64,000 nt of DNA from Castellaniella sp035707805 (GCA_035707805.1 DASSTS010000031.1:16138-80137), one strand, 5' to 3'; shown: positions 47,131-56,688, numbered from the stretch's first letter. The notes: generated from the sequence alone by a model not told the origin. Program-made: numbers and translations.

Positions 47131-47186
47131 TTACAGAAGGTAGAAAAAAACGAAGAATACGCGGGGTCATTTCCTGGAGACACGCG

Positions 47187-48773
47187 TTGGATCGCTTGCA
47201 TGAGTTGAATTTCGGGTTGGCGCTGGCGCCGGCCGTGCTGATGGCGGTGGCGGCCCTGTGGGCGGGCTACGGCCGCGCGCCGGTGCCGCGGCTGTGGCGG
47301 CGGTTTCAGGCGCTGACGCTGGCCGCCCTGGTCTTCTCTCTGCTGGCCCTGGGTGCGCAGCTGGCGCTCATGCCGGCCGGCGATGCCGGGGGCGGCGCCG
47401 GCTGGCTGGCGCCCAATCCCTTCGGCGCCTGGGTCAGCCTGCTGGTGCAGCTGCTGGGCACGGCCATCGGGCGCTATTCCGCCAATCACCTGCGGGGCGA
47501 GCCGCGCCAGCCGGTGTACGCCACGGCGCTGGCCGCCGTGCTGGCCGCCGTCCACCTGCTGCTGCTGGCGGACCACTGGATCGTCCTGATCGCCGCCTGG
47601 GGCGCGATCGGGCAGGCGATGCACCCCTTGCTGTGCTTTTACGAGGACCGGCCCTTCGCCCTGCTGGCCGCGCACAAGAAAAGGGTCGCGGACCGCGTGG
47701 CCGACGGGCTGCTGGCGGCTGCGGCCATGCTGGCCTGGTCGCAGGCGGGCAGCGGCTCGCTGTCGGACCTGTGGGCCTACATCGCCGCCGGCCATGCCTC
47801 CCCATCTCTGGCCTGGAGCGGCATCTGCCTGGTGCTGGCCGTCATCGCCCGCACGGCGCTGATGCCGGTGCACGGCTGGCTGGTGCAGGTGATGGAGGCG
47901 CCGACCCCCGTGTCCGCCCTGCTGCATGCCGGGGTCGTCAACCTGGGCGGCTACGTGCTGGTGCTCTTTGCGCCCCTGCTGGGCGTGTCGCCCGCCGCGC
48001 GCTGGCTGCTGGTGGTCGCCGGCCTGGCCTCGGCGGTGGTGGCGGGCCTGGTGCTGCTGACCCGCGTCAGCCAGAAAGTTCATCTCGCCTGGTCCACGAT
48101 CGCGCAGATGGGATTCATGCTGCTGGAATGCGGCCTGGGCCTGTACCTGTTCGCGGCCCTGCACCTGCTGGGGCATTCGCTCTACAAGGCGCACAATTTC
48201 CTCAATGCTTCGGACGCCGTGCGGGACTGCGGACGCAAGCTGGCCACGGGCGATGCCGCCAATTCGGGTTTCAGCATGGCGGCGGCCGTGCCGGCCGCGC
48301 TGGCCATCGTCCTGGCCGTCCAGTACGCGTGGGGCGAGCCCGCCTGGCCGTGGTGGTGGAGCGGGGTGTTGGCGCTTGCCTGGGCGCCGCTGCTGTGGGT
48401 GCCCGGGGCCGCCCAGGCGGGAGAGATCGCCGGGCGGCTGACCGCCGCCCTGGGAATGGCCGTCTTCCTGACGCTGGCCGCGGGCATCCTCGACCACGCG
48501 CCGATCGGCGCGCGCAATGCCCCCCTGAACGCGGCCGGCATCCTCGCCCTCGCCGGCATGGGACTGATGTACCTGGGCACGATGGCGTTCCAGCTGCGGC
48601 CGCGCTCGCTCACGGCCGTGCGGCGCTGGGTGTACGCGGGCTTCTACCTGGATGAGGGCTATACCCACTGGGTGCTGATGCTGTGGCCCACGCGCTGGGC
48701 GGGCGCCGGCTGCGAGGCCGCGCCGCCGTCCTGGAGCCCGCGCGGCGCGGCCTGCGGGAGGTCCGGATCATGA
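47187..48773 (+). CDS. dabB: DabB: proton-conducting membrane subunit of the DAB inorganic-carbon transporter
   Basis: A 528-residue membrane protein of the complex I NuoL/MrpA antiporter family with about 13 helices. It shows TALMPVHGWLVQVMEAPTPV (with SALLHAGVVNLGG following) and AWSTIAQMGFML, including the helix-breaking and lysine/glutamate sites of that family. It lacks the long C-terminal lateral helix of NuoL, as in DabB. The TTG start has GGAG 8 nt upstream. An ATGA overlap with dabA and the carbonic anhydrase neighbour support DabB over a stray complex I subunit. It would couple proton flow to carbon hydration by DabA. Confidence 0.9.
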   Translation: MDRLHELNFGLALAPAVLMAVAALWAGYGRAPVPRLWRRFQALTLAALVFSLLALGAQLALMPAGDAGGGAGWLAPNPFGAWVSLLVQLLGTAIGRYSANHLRGEPRQPVYATALAAVLAAVHLLLLADHWIVLIAAWGAIGQAMHPLLCFYEDRPFALLAAHKKRVADRVADGLLAAAAMLAWSQAGSGSLSDLWAYIAAGHASPSLAWSGICLVLAVIARTALMPVHGWLVQVMEAPTPVSALLHAGVVNLGGYVLVLFAPLLGVSPAARWLLVVAGLASAVVAGLVLLTRVSQKVHLAWSTIAQMGFMLLECGLGLYLFAALHLLGHSLYKAHNFLNASDAVRDCGRKLATGDAANSGFSMAAAVPAALAIVLAVQYAWGEPAWPWWWSGVLALAWAPLLWVPGAAQAGEIAGRLTAALGMAVFLTLAAGILDHAPIGARNAPLNAAGILALAGMGLMYLGTMAFQLRPRSLTAVRRWVYAGFYLDEGYTHWVLMLWPTRWAGAGCEAAPPSWSPRGAACGRSGS

Positions 48774-51301
48774 GCGCCGTGATGCAATCCTCGCCCTCTG
48801 CGGCGCCGGTGACGCCGGCGGGTCCGGCCTCGGCAGGCCCCGCCTCGGCGGGCGACGGTTTCCTGCGGGATGCCATCGCGCAGGCCTGCTCGGGCATCAT
48901 GCCCGCCTGGCCGCTGGACCAAGCGGTGGCCGTCAATCCCCACTGGCGCCGCATCGGGCTGCCGATCCGCCGGGTGGCGGCGCGGCTGGCCGTCCTGGGC
49001 GACTTTCGCGTGTTTCCGGCGCGGGACGGCATCCGCCGGGAATGGGTCGCGGGCCGCATCACGCGCGGCGACCTGGAGGCGGCCCTGCGGCGCGGCGGCC
49101 CGGCGGCGCAGGGCATGACGGCCGGGCGCTGCATCGCCGCGCTGGAAACCGCGCCGGCGATCCGGCGCGAGCCGCTGCTGGTGGACCTGCTGGACGGCGG
49201 CGTGCAGCAGAACCGGCGCTGGCCGTGGCGTGCCGCCGTCGTGTTCCAGATCAGCCAGGCCTGCGCGACCTATTTCGACCGCCACCAGGCGGAATGGCGC
49301 GCCACGGGCAGCCCCAGCCTGTATGGCTTCTGGCGGGAGAGCGTGGTGGGCGACCATGGCCTGGGCGCGCGCCTGGGCCTGCCGGGATTCGGCAAGCAGC
49401 TGCGTTTCCTGCCGGTCGATGCGCAGGCGGCGATGCCGTGGGCGCTGGCCGAGCTGGGACTCGATGGCGAGTCCTGGAAGGACTATTTCGAGGCGTTGCT
49501 GCTGTCCATCAACGGCTGGGCGTCCTGGTGCGCCTACATCGCCTGGCAGAAGGCGTCCACGGGTCGGGACGACGTCCGCCTGAGCGAATTGCTGGCCTGC
49601 CGGATCGCCTGGGAAGCCTTGCTGGTCCGGACCGTACCGTCCGCCGCGCGGCGCGCCGGCCTGGCGGCCCTGTCCGCCCACTGGCGGGATTTCGGCCCCC
49701 GCGTCGCCGAGGCCGAGGCCGCGCTGGCGCCCGACGAGTGCTGGCAGCAGGCGCTGGAGATCAGTTTCCAGCGCGAGCTGGCGGGCACCTTGCGCTCTCC
49801 CGGCACGGATCCGGCGCCGCAGGCGCCGCAGGTCCAGGCGGTCTTCTGCATCGATACGCGCAGCGAGCCCATGCGGCGCGCGCTGGAGGCCGCGTGGCCC
49901 GGCATCGAGACGCGCGCCTTTGCCGGATTTTTCGGCATCCCGGCCCATTACAGCCCGCTGGGCGCCGACCTCCATCGGCCGCAGCTGCCCGGCCTGGCCT
50001 ATCCCAGCATTGCGATGCAGGACGTGATGACGGAGCCGGGGCAGGCCCGCGAGGATGCCGCGCGCACGGCGCGCCTGCGCGCGATCCGCCGCCGGCGCCT
50101 GGCGCGGCTGGACCAGGGGCTGGGCGCCGTGCGCTGGTCCAATGCCACGTTTTCCTTCGTCGAAACCGCTGGCGTGGGCTACCTGGGCAAGATCGCGCGC
50201 TGGATCCGGCCTTCGGCCGCGCCGCGCCCCGATGCGGACCATCTGGGCCTGCCGGCGGCGGAGCAGGCGCATTGCCGGCCGGTGATCCGCGGCCTGGACG
50301 CCGGGCAGCGGGTGGAACTGGCGGCGGGCATCCTGCACGCGATGGGGCTGGACGACCGCCTGGCGCCGCTGGTGATTTTTTGCGGTCACGCGGGACACAG
50401 CACCAACAACGCCCATGCCTCGACGCTGGACTGCGGCGCCTGCTACGGCCGGCCCGGGGACGCCAACGCCCGGGCGCTGGCGCACCTGCTGAACGAGCCG
50501 GAGGTCCGCGACGGCCTGCGCCGGCGCGGCTTGGACATCCCCGCCGGCACGGTGTTCATGGGGGCGCTGCACAATACGACCACCGACGAGGTGAGCGGCT
50601 TCGACCTGGACCTCCTGCCGCCGGCGGCGCGGGCGCTGTGGGACCGGGCCAGCCAGGCTTTCGCGCAGGCCGGCGACCGGGTGCGGCGCGGGCGCGCGCC
50701 CGCGCTGGAGATGGACGCGGGGCTGGCGCCGCGGGCGCTGCTGGAGTCCTTCCGCCGCCGCGCCAATGACGGCTCGCAGACCCGGCCGGAATGGGGGCTC
50801 AGCCGCAATGCCGCATTCCTCATCGGACCGCGCGCCCGCAGCCGGGGCCGCAAGCTGGACCGCGCCTACCTGCACGACTACGAGGCGCGGCACGATCCCG
50901 ACGGCAGCGTGCTGGAAAAGCTGATGACGGGCCCGATGCTGGTGACCAACTGGCTGTCCTGGCAGTATCACGCCTCGACCTGCGATCCCCTGCATTACGG
51001 CGCCGGCAACAAAGTGCTGCACAATGTCGTCGACGGCCACGTGGGGGTGTTCGAGGGCAATGGCGGCGACCTGCGCATCGGCCTGCCCCGGCAGTCGGTG
51101 CACGATGGCGAGGGCTGGTATCACCAGCCCGTCCGGCTGACCGTCGTGATCGATGCTCCGGCCGACGCCATCGACGGCGTCATCGCCCGCCACGAGGTGC
51201 TGGGCCGCCTGTTCGACAATGGCTGGATGCTCTTGTGGCGCTGCGAGGGCGAGTCGCTGCAGCGCTACGACAGGGGCCGCTGGCTGCCGCTGGACGTCTG
51301 A
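48770..51301 (+). CDS. dabA: DabA: carbonic-anhydrase-like subunit of the DAB inorganic-carbon transporter (DUF2309)
   Basis: An 843-residue soluble or membrane-associated protein of the DUF2309/DabA family. The zinc site predicted for DabA is present: C360 and D362 in VFCIDTRSEPMRRAL, H540 in FCGHAGHSTNNAH and C555 in TLDCGACYG, with the 2- and 15-residue spacings of the Halothiobacillus protein. Other blocks are PHWRRIGLPIRR-like N-terminal MPAWPLDQAVAVNPHW and the C-terminal LHNVVDGHVGVFEGNGGDLR. DabAB is thought to hydrate CO2 one-way to bicarbonate, driven by protons. It overlaps dabB by 4 bp. The first 30 residues are Ala/Pro/Ser-rich and dispensable-looking. Confidence 0.95.
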   Translation: MSAVMQSSPSAAPVTPAGPASAGPASAGDGFLRDAIAQACSGIMPAWPLDQAVAVNPHWRRIGLPIRRVAARLAVLGDFRVFPARDGIRREWVAGRITRGDLEAALRRGGPAAQGMTAGRCIAALETAPAIRREPLLVDLLDGGVQQNRRWPWRAAVVFQISQACATYFDRHQAEWRATGSPSLYGFWRESVVGDHGLGARLGLPGFGKQLRFLPVDAQAAMPWALAELGLDGESWKDYFEALLLSINGWASWCAYIAWQKASTGRDDVRLSELLACRIAWEALLVRTVPSAARRAGLAALSAHWRDFGPRVAEAEAALAPDECWQQALEISFQRELAGTLRSPGTDPAPQAPQVQAVFCIDTRSEPMRRALEAAWPGIETRAFAGFFGIPAHYSPLGADLHRPQLPGLAYPSIAMQDVMTEPGQAREDAARTARLRAIRRRRLARLDQGLGAVRWSNATFSFVETAGVGYLGKIARWIRPSAAPRPDADHLGLPAAEQAHCRPVIRGLDAGQRVELAAGILHAMGLDDRLAPLVIFCGHAGHSTNNAHASTLDCGACYGRPGDANARALAHLLNEPEVRDGLRRRGLDIPAGTVFMGALHNTTTDEVSGFDLDLLPPAARALWDRASQAFAQAGDRVRRGRAPALEMDAGLAPRALLESFRRRANDGSQTRPEWGLSRNAAFLIGPRARSRGRKLDRAYLHDYEARHDPDGSVLEKLMTGPMLVTNWLSWQYHASTCDPLHYGAGNKVLHNVVDGHVGVFEGNGGDLRIGLPRQSVHDGEGWYHQPVRLTVVIDAPADAIDGVIARHEVLGRLFDNGWMLLWRCEGESLQRYDRGRWLPLDV

Positions 51302-51310
51302 GCGGGCCGC

Positions 51311-52210
51311 TCAGCGGCGGCCCAGCCGCAGCAGCGCCGCGCCCAGCCGCCTGGCCTGGGGCACCGACAGGACCAGTCCCCCCAGGGCGATCACCAGGAT
51401 GCCCAGCCAGCCCATGGCATCGGGCATCGCCGAGAAGGCGAGCCACCCCAGCAGCGTCGCCCACAGGATCTGGGAATAGCTGTAGGCGCCCAGCGAGGCG
51501 GCCGAGGCGTGCAGCAGGGAATAGGTGATGGTCAGGTGGCCGATCGAGGCGATGCCGCCGATGCCCAGCAACAGCAGGAAATCCGGCGTGGCCATGGGCG
51601 CCCAGGCGCTGGACCCCCAGGGACTGAGGGCGAGGGCGCCGATCAGGCCCGTGTAGAAATTGCTGGTGGCCGCGTGTTCGGACCTGCGCGTCGAGCGGGT
51701 CACGAGCTGGTAGAACGCATTGCACAAGGCCGAGCCCATGGGAAAGAGGATGGCCCAGGTCAGCAGGCCGCCGCCGGGCCGCGCGATGATCAGCACGCCC
51801 AGGAAACCGCAGCCCACCCCCAGCCAGTCCATGGGACGGGCTTTTTCCTTCAGCAGCAGCCCCGACAGCAGGGTGATCAGGACGGGGCCCAGGAAGACGA
51901 TGGCGGTGGCCTCGGCCAGCGGCAGGCGGGCCAGGCCGTTGATGACGAAGACGCTGCCGCAGCACAGGCACAGGCCCCGGAACAGCTGGATGCCGTAATT
52001 GTGGGCGACCAGCAGCTGGCGGCCCATGCGCGGCGCGAAGATCAGCGCGACCCCCAGGGTCTGCGCCATGTATCGCACCCAGACGACCTGCAGCAGGGGA
52101 TAGTGCCCCGCCAGGTACTTGGTGCCGGTGTCCAGCATGGCGAAACACAGGCTGGCGCCGCACATCAGGGCGGGACCCAGCCAGGCGGGAGAACGGGCGT
52201 CGGTGGTCAC
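51311..52210 (-). CDS. DMT-superfamily (EamA) transporter
   Basis: A 299-residue inner-membrane protein with ten hydrophobic helices formed by two EamA repeats (CGASLCFAMLDTGTKYLAG; AEATAIVFLGPVLITLLSG; then AYSYSQILWATLLGWLAF). Relatives export amino acids, nucleosides or other metabolites. The GTG at 52210 is chosen because the frame extended to a TTG at 52261 would run through a terminator hairpin. It sits downstream of gudD but is separated from it by that terminator, so it is probably not part of the aldarate operon. Substrate is unknown. Confidence 0.87.
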   Translation of the reverse strand: MTTDARSPAWLGPALMCGASLCFAMLDTGTKYLAGHYPLLQVVWVRYMAQTLGVALIFAPRMGRQLLVAHNYGIQLFRGLCLCCGSVFVINGLARLPLAEATAIVFLGPVLITLLSGLLLKEKARPMDWLGVGCGFLGVLIIARPGGGLLTWAILFPMGSALCNAFYQLVTRSTRRSEHAATSNFYTGLIGALALSPWGSSAWAPMATPDFLLLLGIGGIASIGHLTITYSLLHASAASLGAYSYSQILWATLLGWLAFSAMPDAMGWLGILVIALGGLVLSVPQARRLGAALLRLGRR

Positions 52211-52218
52211 AGGGGCTC

Positions 52219-52254
52219 GAAAAGACGGCCAGGCGCCGCGAATCGGCGCCTGGC
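52219..52254 (-). terminator. Terminator after the aldH-gudD operon
   Basis: An 11-bp perfect stem GCCAGGCGCCG / CGGCGCCTGGC (52228-52238 and 52244-52254) is followed on the minus strand by CGTCTTTTCG. It lies about 70 bp after the gudD stop and just before the EamA start. Confidence 0.85.
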
Positions 52255-52321
52255 ACGGCAATGATAGTGCTTTTCCGGGACGGCCGGCGTCGCCGTCCGC
52301 CTGGAATCGCGCCCTGTCGCT

Positions 52322-53671
52322 TCAGCGCATCAGGCAGGGACGCTTGTTGTCGAACCGCCAGCCCGGAATCAGGAACTGCATGCCGACGGAGTCGTCCCGG
52401 CCGCCCAGTCCCTTTTCCCGGTACAGGGCGTGGGCGCGGGCCAGGCGGTCCGGATCCACGCGCACGCCCAGGCCCGGCGCGTCCGGGACGGCGATGCGGC
52501 CGTCCGCGATGCGCAGCGGATCGGTCGTCAGGTGCTGGCCGTCCTGCCAGATCCAGTGCGTGTCGATGGCGGTGATCTCGCCCGGCGCGGCGGCCGCGAC
52601 GTGGGTGAACATGGCCAGCGAGATGTCGAAATGGTTGTTGGAATGCGAGCCCCAGGTCAGCCCCCATTCGTGGCAGAGCTGCGCCACGCGGACCGAGCCT
52701 CGCATGGTCCAAAAATGCGGGTCGGCCAGGGGGATGTCCACCGCCTGGAGCTGGATGGCGTGCATCATCTCGCGCCAGTCGGTGGCGATCATGTTGGTCG
52801 CCGTGCGCAGGCCCGTCGCGCGCCGGAACTCCGCCATGACCTCGCGCCCGGAATAGCCGGCCTCGGCGCCGCAGGGATCCTCGGCGTAGGCCAGGACGTG
52901 GTGCTGGCCGCGGCACAGGCGGATGGCTTCCTGCAGGGACCAGGCGCCGTTCGGGTCCAGCGTGATGTGGGCATCGGGAAAATGCTCGGCCAGCGCGGTC
53001 ACGGCCTCGATCTCGGCCTCGCCCGCCAGGACGCCGCCCTTGAGCTTGAAGTGCCGGAAGCCGTAGCGGTCCCGCGCCGCCTGCGCCAGGTCCACCACCG
53101 CCTCGGGGGTGAGCGCCGGCTGGTTGCGCAGCCGGAACCAGGCATCGTCGGCCTCGTCTTCCGCGCGGTAGCCCAGCGTGGTCTTGCGGCGGTCGCCGAT
53201 GTAGAACAGGTAGCCCAGCGCCTCGACCGAATCGCGCTGGCGGCCGTCGGCCAGCAGCGCCGCGACCGGCACGCCGAGATGCTGGCCCAGCAGGTCCAGC
53301 AGGGCCGATTCCAGGGCGGTGACGGCATGCACGCCGGTGCGCAGATCGAAGGTCTGGTTGCCGCGCCGGTCGTCGGACCGTCCCTGGGTGGCGGCGCGGC
53401 ACTGTTCCAGCAGCTCGTTCATCCGGCCGATGGGCTGGCCGACCAGCTGCCGGCCCAGGCGCTCGGTCTCGGCCCGGATGGTCTCGCCGCCCGGCACTTC
53501 GCCCAGGCCCTGGCGGCCCGCCTCATCGTCGACCAGGACGATGTTGCGCGTGAAATAAGGACCGTGGGCGCCGCTCAGGTTCAGCAGCATGCTGTCCTGG
53601 CCGGCCACCGGCACGACCCGGATCTGGGTGATGCGGGGTGTCTTGACGTCGGGGTTTGCGCTCAGGCTCAT
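52322..53671 (-). CDS. gudD: Glucarate dehydratase GudD
   Basis: A 449-residue enolase-superfamily dehydratase converting D-glucarate to 5-keto-4-deoxy-D-glucarate. The N-terminal capping domain contains VPVAGQDSMLLNLSGAHGP and FTRNIVLVDD. In the barrel are the KxK base motif FKLKGG, the metal ligands in LDPNGAWS and YAEDPCG, and SHSNNHFDISLAMFTH with the catalytic His. The length and all motifs match E. coli GudD. It starts 3 bp after aldH and so forms an aldH-gudD operon. Confidence 0.95.
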   Translation of the reverse strand: MSLSANPDVKTPRITQIRVVPVAGQDSMLLNLSGAHGPYFTRNIVLVDDEAGRQGLGEVPGGETIRAETERLGRQLVGQPIGRMNELLEQCRAATQGRSDDRRGNQTFDLRTGVHAVTALESALLDLLGQHLGVPVAALLADGRQRDSVEALGYLFYIGDRRKTTLGYRAEDEADDAWFRLRNQPALTPEAVVDLAQAARDRYGFRHFKLKGGVLAGEAEIEAVTALAEHFPDAHITLDPNGAWSLQEAIRLCRGQHHVLAYAEDPCGAEAGYSGREVMAEFRRATGLRTATNMIATDWREMMHAIQLQAVDIPLADPHFWTMRGSVRVAQLCHEWGLTWGSHSNNHFDISLAMFTHVAAAAPGEITAIDTHWIWQDGQHLTTDPLRIADGRIAVPDAPGLGVRVDPDRLARAHALYREKGLGGRDDSVGMQFLIPGWRFDNKRPCLMR

Positions 53672-53674
53672 GGT

Positions 53675-55243
53675 TCAACGCTCGGTGCGGGTGATCTGCC
53701 AGGGATTGCCGGCCCGCAGGGCCGCCGGCAGCAGGGAATCGGGAATGTCCTGGTAGCAGACGGGACGCAGGAAACGGCGGATCGCCAGGGTGCCGACCGA
53801 GGTCGTGCGGCTGTCCGAGGTCGCGGGGAAGGGGCCGCCATGCACCATGGCGTCGCTGACTTCCACGCCGGTCGGGAAACCGTTGGCCAGGATGCGCCCG
53901 GCCTTGAGCTCCAGCAGCGGGATCAGGGCCGCCGCGAGGCCGTCGTCCTCGCCCGGCTCCAGATGCAGCGTCGCGGTCAGCTGGCCTTCCAGCGCCAGGG
54001 CGACCGCCTGGAAATCCTCGGGACTGGCGCAGCGGATCACCAGGGAACTGGCGCCGAAGATCTCGGCCCCCAGCCGCTCGGGATCCGCCAGGAAGGCCTC
54101 GGCCGTGGTGACGGCCAGGTTGGCCTGGCAGTGGGCGGGCGCATCGTCGGCCAGGCCGCGGGCCACGGCCTGGACCCCGGCGAGCCCCAGCAGCGTCTCG
54201 ACCCCTTTCCGGTAGGCGCCCGCGATGCCGGTGGTCAGCATGGTCGCGGCCGGCGCCGCCTGGATGGCGGCGCCCGCGCGCTCGATGAAGCGGTCCAGAT
54301 CCGGACCGTCCAGGGCGATGACCAGCCCTGGATTGGTGCACAGCTGGCCCGCGCTGCCCAGCAGCGACACCGCGAACTGCCCGGCCAGCGCCTCGCCGCG
54401 AGCGGCCAGTGCGCCCGGCAGCAGGTAGACGGGGTTGGTGCTGCTCATTTCCGCATAGACGGGGATGGGGACGGGGCGCTGTGCGGCGGCCTGCATCAGG
54501 GCGAGGCCGCCCTGGCGCGAGCCGGTGAAGCCGACGGCCTGGATGCCGGGGTGGCGGACCAGGGTCAGGCCCAGGTCGATGCCGGGACCGGTCAGCAGGG
54601 AAAAGACGCCTTCTGGCAACTGGCACTGGCGGACCGCGGCGCGGATGGCCTGGCCCACGAGCTCGGAGGTGCCCGGGTGGGCGGGATGGGCCTTGACGAC
54701 GACCGGCGCGCCCGCGGCCAGCGCGGAGGCGGTGTCGCCGCCCGCCACGGAGAAGGCCAGCGGGAAATTGCTGGATCCGAAGACCGCGACCGGTCCCAGC
54801 GGAATCTGCCGCATGCGCAGGTCGCTGCGGGGCGCCGGCTTGCGCTCGGGCAGCGCGTGGTCGATGCGGGCGTCCAGCCAGTCGCCGTCGCGCACGACGC
54901 GGGCGAACAGGCGCAGCTGGTTGACGGTGCGTCCGCGTTCGCCTTCCAGGCGCGGGCGGGGCAGGCCGGTTTCCAGCATGGCACGCTCGATCAGCTCGTC
55001 GCCCACGTCGAGGATGGCCTGGGCGGCGGCTTCCAGGAACGCGGCGCGGTGTTCCAGGGTGGTTTCCCGGTACGAGGCGAAGGCCTCGACGGCGAGGCGG
55101 ACCGCCTGGTCCACCTGGCTGGCGTCGGCGCCGCGCCAGGCGGGGTCGACGGCCTGGCCGGTGGCGGGATTGACGGCCCGGACCGGCTCGCCGGTTCCGG
55201 CGACGTTCTGATTGCCGATGAGTTGCATGCCGATGAGGGGCAT
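53675..55243 (-). CDS. Alpha-ketoglutaric semialdehyde dehydrogenase (NADP+-type aldehyde dehydrogenase)
   Basis: A 522-residue aldehyde dehydrogenase of the long KGSADH class. It has FGSSNFPLAFSVAGGDTASA, VVKAHPAHPGTSELV, the glycine loop VGFTGSRQGG, the glutamate in VYAEMSSTNPV and the catalytic cysteine in SAGQLCTNPGL. It would oxidise alpha-ketoglutaric semialdehyde to 2-oxoglutarate, the last step after GudD and KdgD. The start at 55243 has GGAGG 7 nt upstream. The reading frame stays open far upstream but without family likeness. The operator GTTATCATACAAC lies 36 bp before the start. Confidence 0.93.
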   Translation of the reverse strand: MPLIGMQLIGNQNVAGTGEPVRAVNPATGQAVDPAWRGADASQVDQAVRLAVEAFASYRETTLEHRAAFLEAAAQAILDVGDELIERAMLETGLPRPRLEGERGRTVNQLRLFARVVRDGDWLDARIDHALPERKPAPRSDLRMRQIPLGPVAVFGSSNFPLAFSVAGGDTASALAAGAPVVVKAHPAHPGTSELVGQAIRAAVRQCQLPEGVFSLLTGPGIDLGLTLVRHPGIQAVGFTGSRQGGLALMQAAAQRPVPIPVYAEMSSTNPVYLLPGALAARGEALAGQFAVSLLGSAGQLCTNPGLVIALDGPDLDRFIERAGAAIQAAPAATMLTTGIAGAYRKGVETLLGLAGVQAVARGLADDAPAHCQANLAVTTAEAFLADPERLGAEIFGASSLVIRCASPEDFQAVALALEGQLTATLHLEPGEDDGLAAALIPLLELKAGRILANGFPTGVEVSDAMVHGGPFPATSDSRTTSVGTLAIRRFLRPVCYQDIPDSLLPAALRAGNPWQITRTER

Positions 55244-55279
55244 AGGGGAACCTCCGGGTAGTCGATTATTCACAAGTAA

Positions 55280-55292
55280 GTTATCATACAAC
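55280..55292 (-). promoter_or_regulatory. Sugar-acid operator, site 1 (aldH-gudD promoter)
   Basis: GTTATCATACAAC on the plus strand; GTTGTATGATAAC toward aldH, containing a -10-like TATGAT. It is the exact reverse complement of the site before kdgD, 8.4 kb away. A regulator bound here would block the promoter. The rest of the 232-bp divergent gap (55244-55475) holds no further clear copy and no gene. Confidence 0.7.
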
Positions 55293-55475
55293 TCATCATG
55301 AGGATATGGGAAGCCCTGCGGACCCATGTGATTTTGCTGGGTCTGCGAAGAAATCACGGCTTTCCGTGCCGCGTGACCAGAGATACTATCTGTTGTGATC
55401 TGTGCCGGTCTGTCCGGGTGGTGCCGGGGCGGGCTGTGTCCATACTTTGACCGTGCTTTGAAGAGGATTGCCCCC

Positions 55476-56666
55476 ATGTCTAGTCCCGAGTCCGCCTCCT
55501 TCACCGACCAGGCCCGCGCGGCCGCCGCCCCCGACGGCGGCGGCGACCGGATCGCCTGGATCAAGCTGTCGCTGGCGTTCCTGCCGCTGCCCACGCCGAT
55601 CAGCGATGCCAAGGTCTTCACCGGCCGCCAGAAGCCGCTGACCGAAGTCGCGATGATCTTCTGCGAGATCCGCACGCGCGACGGCCACGAGGGGCTGGGC
55701 TTCGCCTATTCCAAGCGCGCCGGCGGCCCGGGCATGTACGCCCACGCCAAGGAGATCGCGCCGACCCTGCTGGGCGAGGACCCCAGCGACATCCAGAAGC
55801 TCTGGGACCGGCTCTGCTGGGCCGGGGCTTCCGTCGGCCGCAGCGGCCTGACGGTCCAGGCGATCGCGCCTTTCGACGTCGCCCTGTGGGACATGAAGGC
55901 TAAGCGGGCTGGCCTGTCGCTGGCCAAGCTGCTGGGCGCGCACCGCGACACGGTGCGGCTGTACAACACCTCCGGCGGCTTCCTCTCCACGCCGCTGGAC
56001 CAGGTGCTGGACAACGTCGACGCCTCGCGGGCGCGCGGGATCGGCGGCATCAAGATCAAGGTCGGCCATCCGGATCACGCGGTGGACCTGCAGCGGGTGG
56101 ACGCGGTGCGCAAGAAACTGGGCGACAGCTTCCCCCTGATGGTGGATGCCAACCAGCAATGGGACCGCATGGCCGCCGCGCGCATGTGCCGCGTCATGGA
56201 GCAATACGGCCTGACCTGGATCGAGGAGCCTCTGGACGCCTACGACGTGCAGGGCCATGCGGCGCTGGCGGCGACCTTCGACACGCCCATCGCCACGGGC
56301 GAGATGCTGACCAGCTTCCGCGAGCACGCCGAGCTGATCGAGGCCCGCGCCTCGGATTTCTTCCAGCCCGATGCGCCGCGCGTCGGCGGCATCACGCAGT
56401 TCCTGAAGATCATGCAGCTGGCCGACTATCACGGCCTGAGCATGGCGCCGCACTTCGCCATGGAGATCCACCTGCACCTGGCCGCGGCCTATCCGCGCGA
56501 GCCGTGGCTCGAGCACTTCGAGTGGCTGGAGCCGCTGTTCAATGAGCGGCTGGTCATGCGCGACGGCCGCATGGAGGTCCCCAACCGGCCGGGCCTGGGC
56601 TTCAGCCTCAGCGAGCAGGCGCGCGCCTGGACGGTCGAGACGGCCGAGTGCGGCCAGCAGCCCTGA
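55476..56666 (+). CDS. Galactarate / L-talarate dehydratase-like enzyme (enolase superfamily)
   Basis: A 396-residue member of the mandelate-racemase subgroup. It has GIGGIKIKVGHPDHAVDLQR with the KxK motif, PLMVDANQQWDRMAAARM, TWIEEPLDAYD, IATGEML, and the histidine of MAPHFAMEIHLHLAAAYP. These blocks match the bifunctional L-talarate/galactarate dehydratase described from Salmonella. It would feed galactarate into the same 5-keto-4-deoxyglucarate intermediate as GudD. GAGGA lies 9 nt before the ATG. It stands alone, between the divergent aldH promoter and its own strong terminator. Substrate specificity within the subgroup is not certain. Confidence 0.87.
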   Translation: MSSPESASFTDQARAAAAPDGGGDRIAWIKLSLAFLPLPTPISDAKVFTGRQKPLTEVAMIFCEIRTRDGHEGLGFAYSKRAGGPGMYAHAKEIAPTLLGEDPSDIQKLWDRLCWAGASVGRSGLTVQAIAPFDVALWDMKAKRAGLSLAKLLGAHRDTVRLYNTSGGFLSTPLDQVLDNVDASRARGIGGIKIKVGHPDHAVDLQRVDAVRKKLGDSFPLMVDANQQWDRMAAARMCRVMEQYGLTWIEEPLDAYDVQGHAALAATFDTPIATGEMLTSFREHAELIEARASDFFQPDAPRVGGITQFLKIMQLADYHGLSMAPHFAMEIHLHLAAAYPREPWLEHFEWLEPLFNERLVMRDGRMEVPNRPGLGFSLSEQARAWTVETAECGQQP

Positions 56667-56688
56667 AAGACCTGTGCATCCTGGATTT

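Noticed and set aside
52211..52261. TTG start extending the EamA transporter
   Set aside because: The extension runs through the terminator of the aldH-gudD operon; a GTG after it starts at the proper first helix.
55370..55400. Another operator copy near CTGTTGTGATCTG
   Set aside because: It aligns with the island motif only by adding gaps and lacks the two-fold symmetry.
53675..55675. Extended N-terminus (140 extra residues) for the semialdehyde dehydrogenase
   Set aside because: The family starts at MPLIGMQLIGNQ with GGAGG upstream. The extension is antisense to the galactarate dehydratase-like gene and covers the operator.
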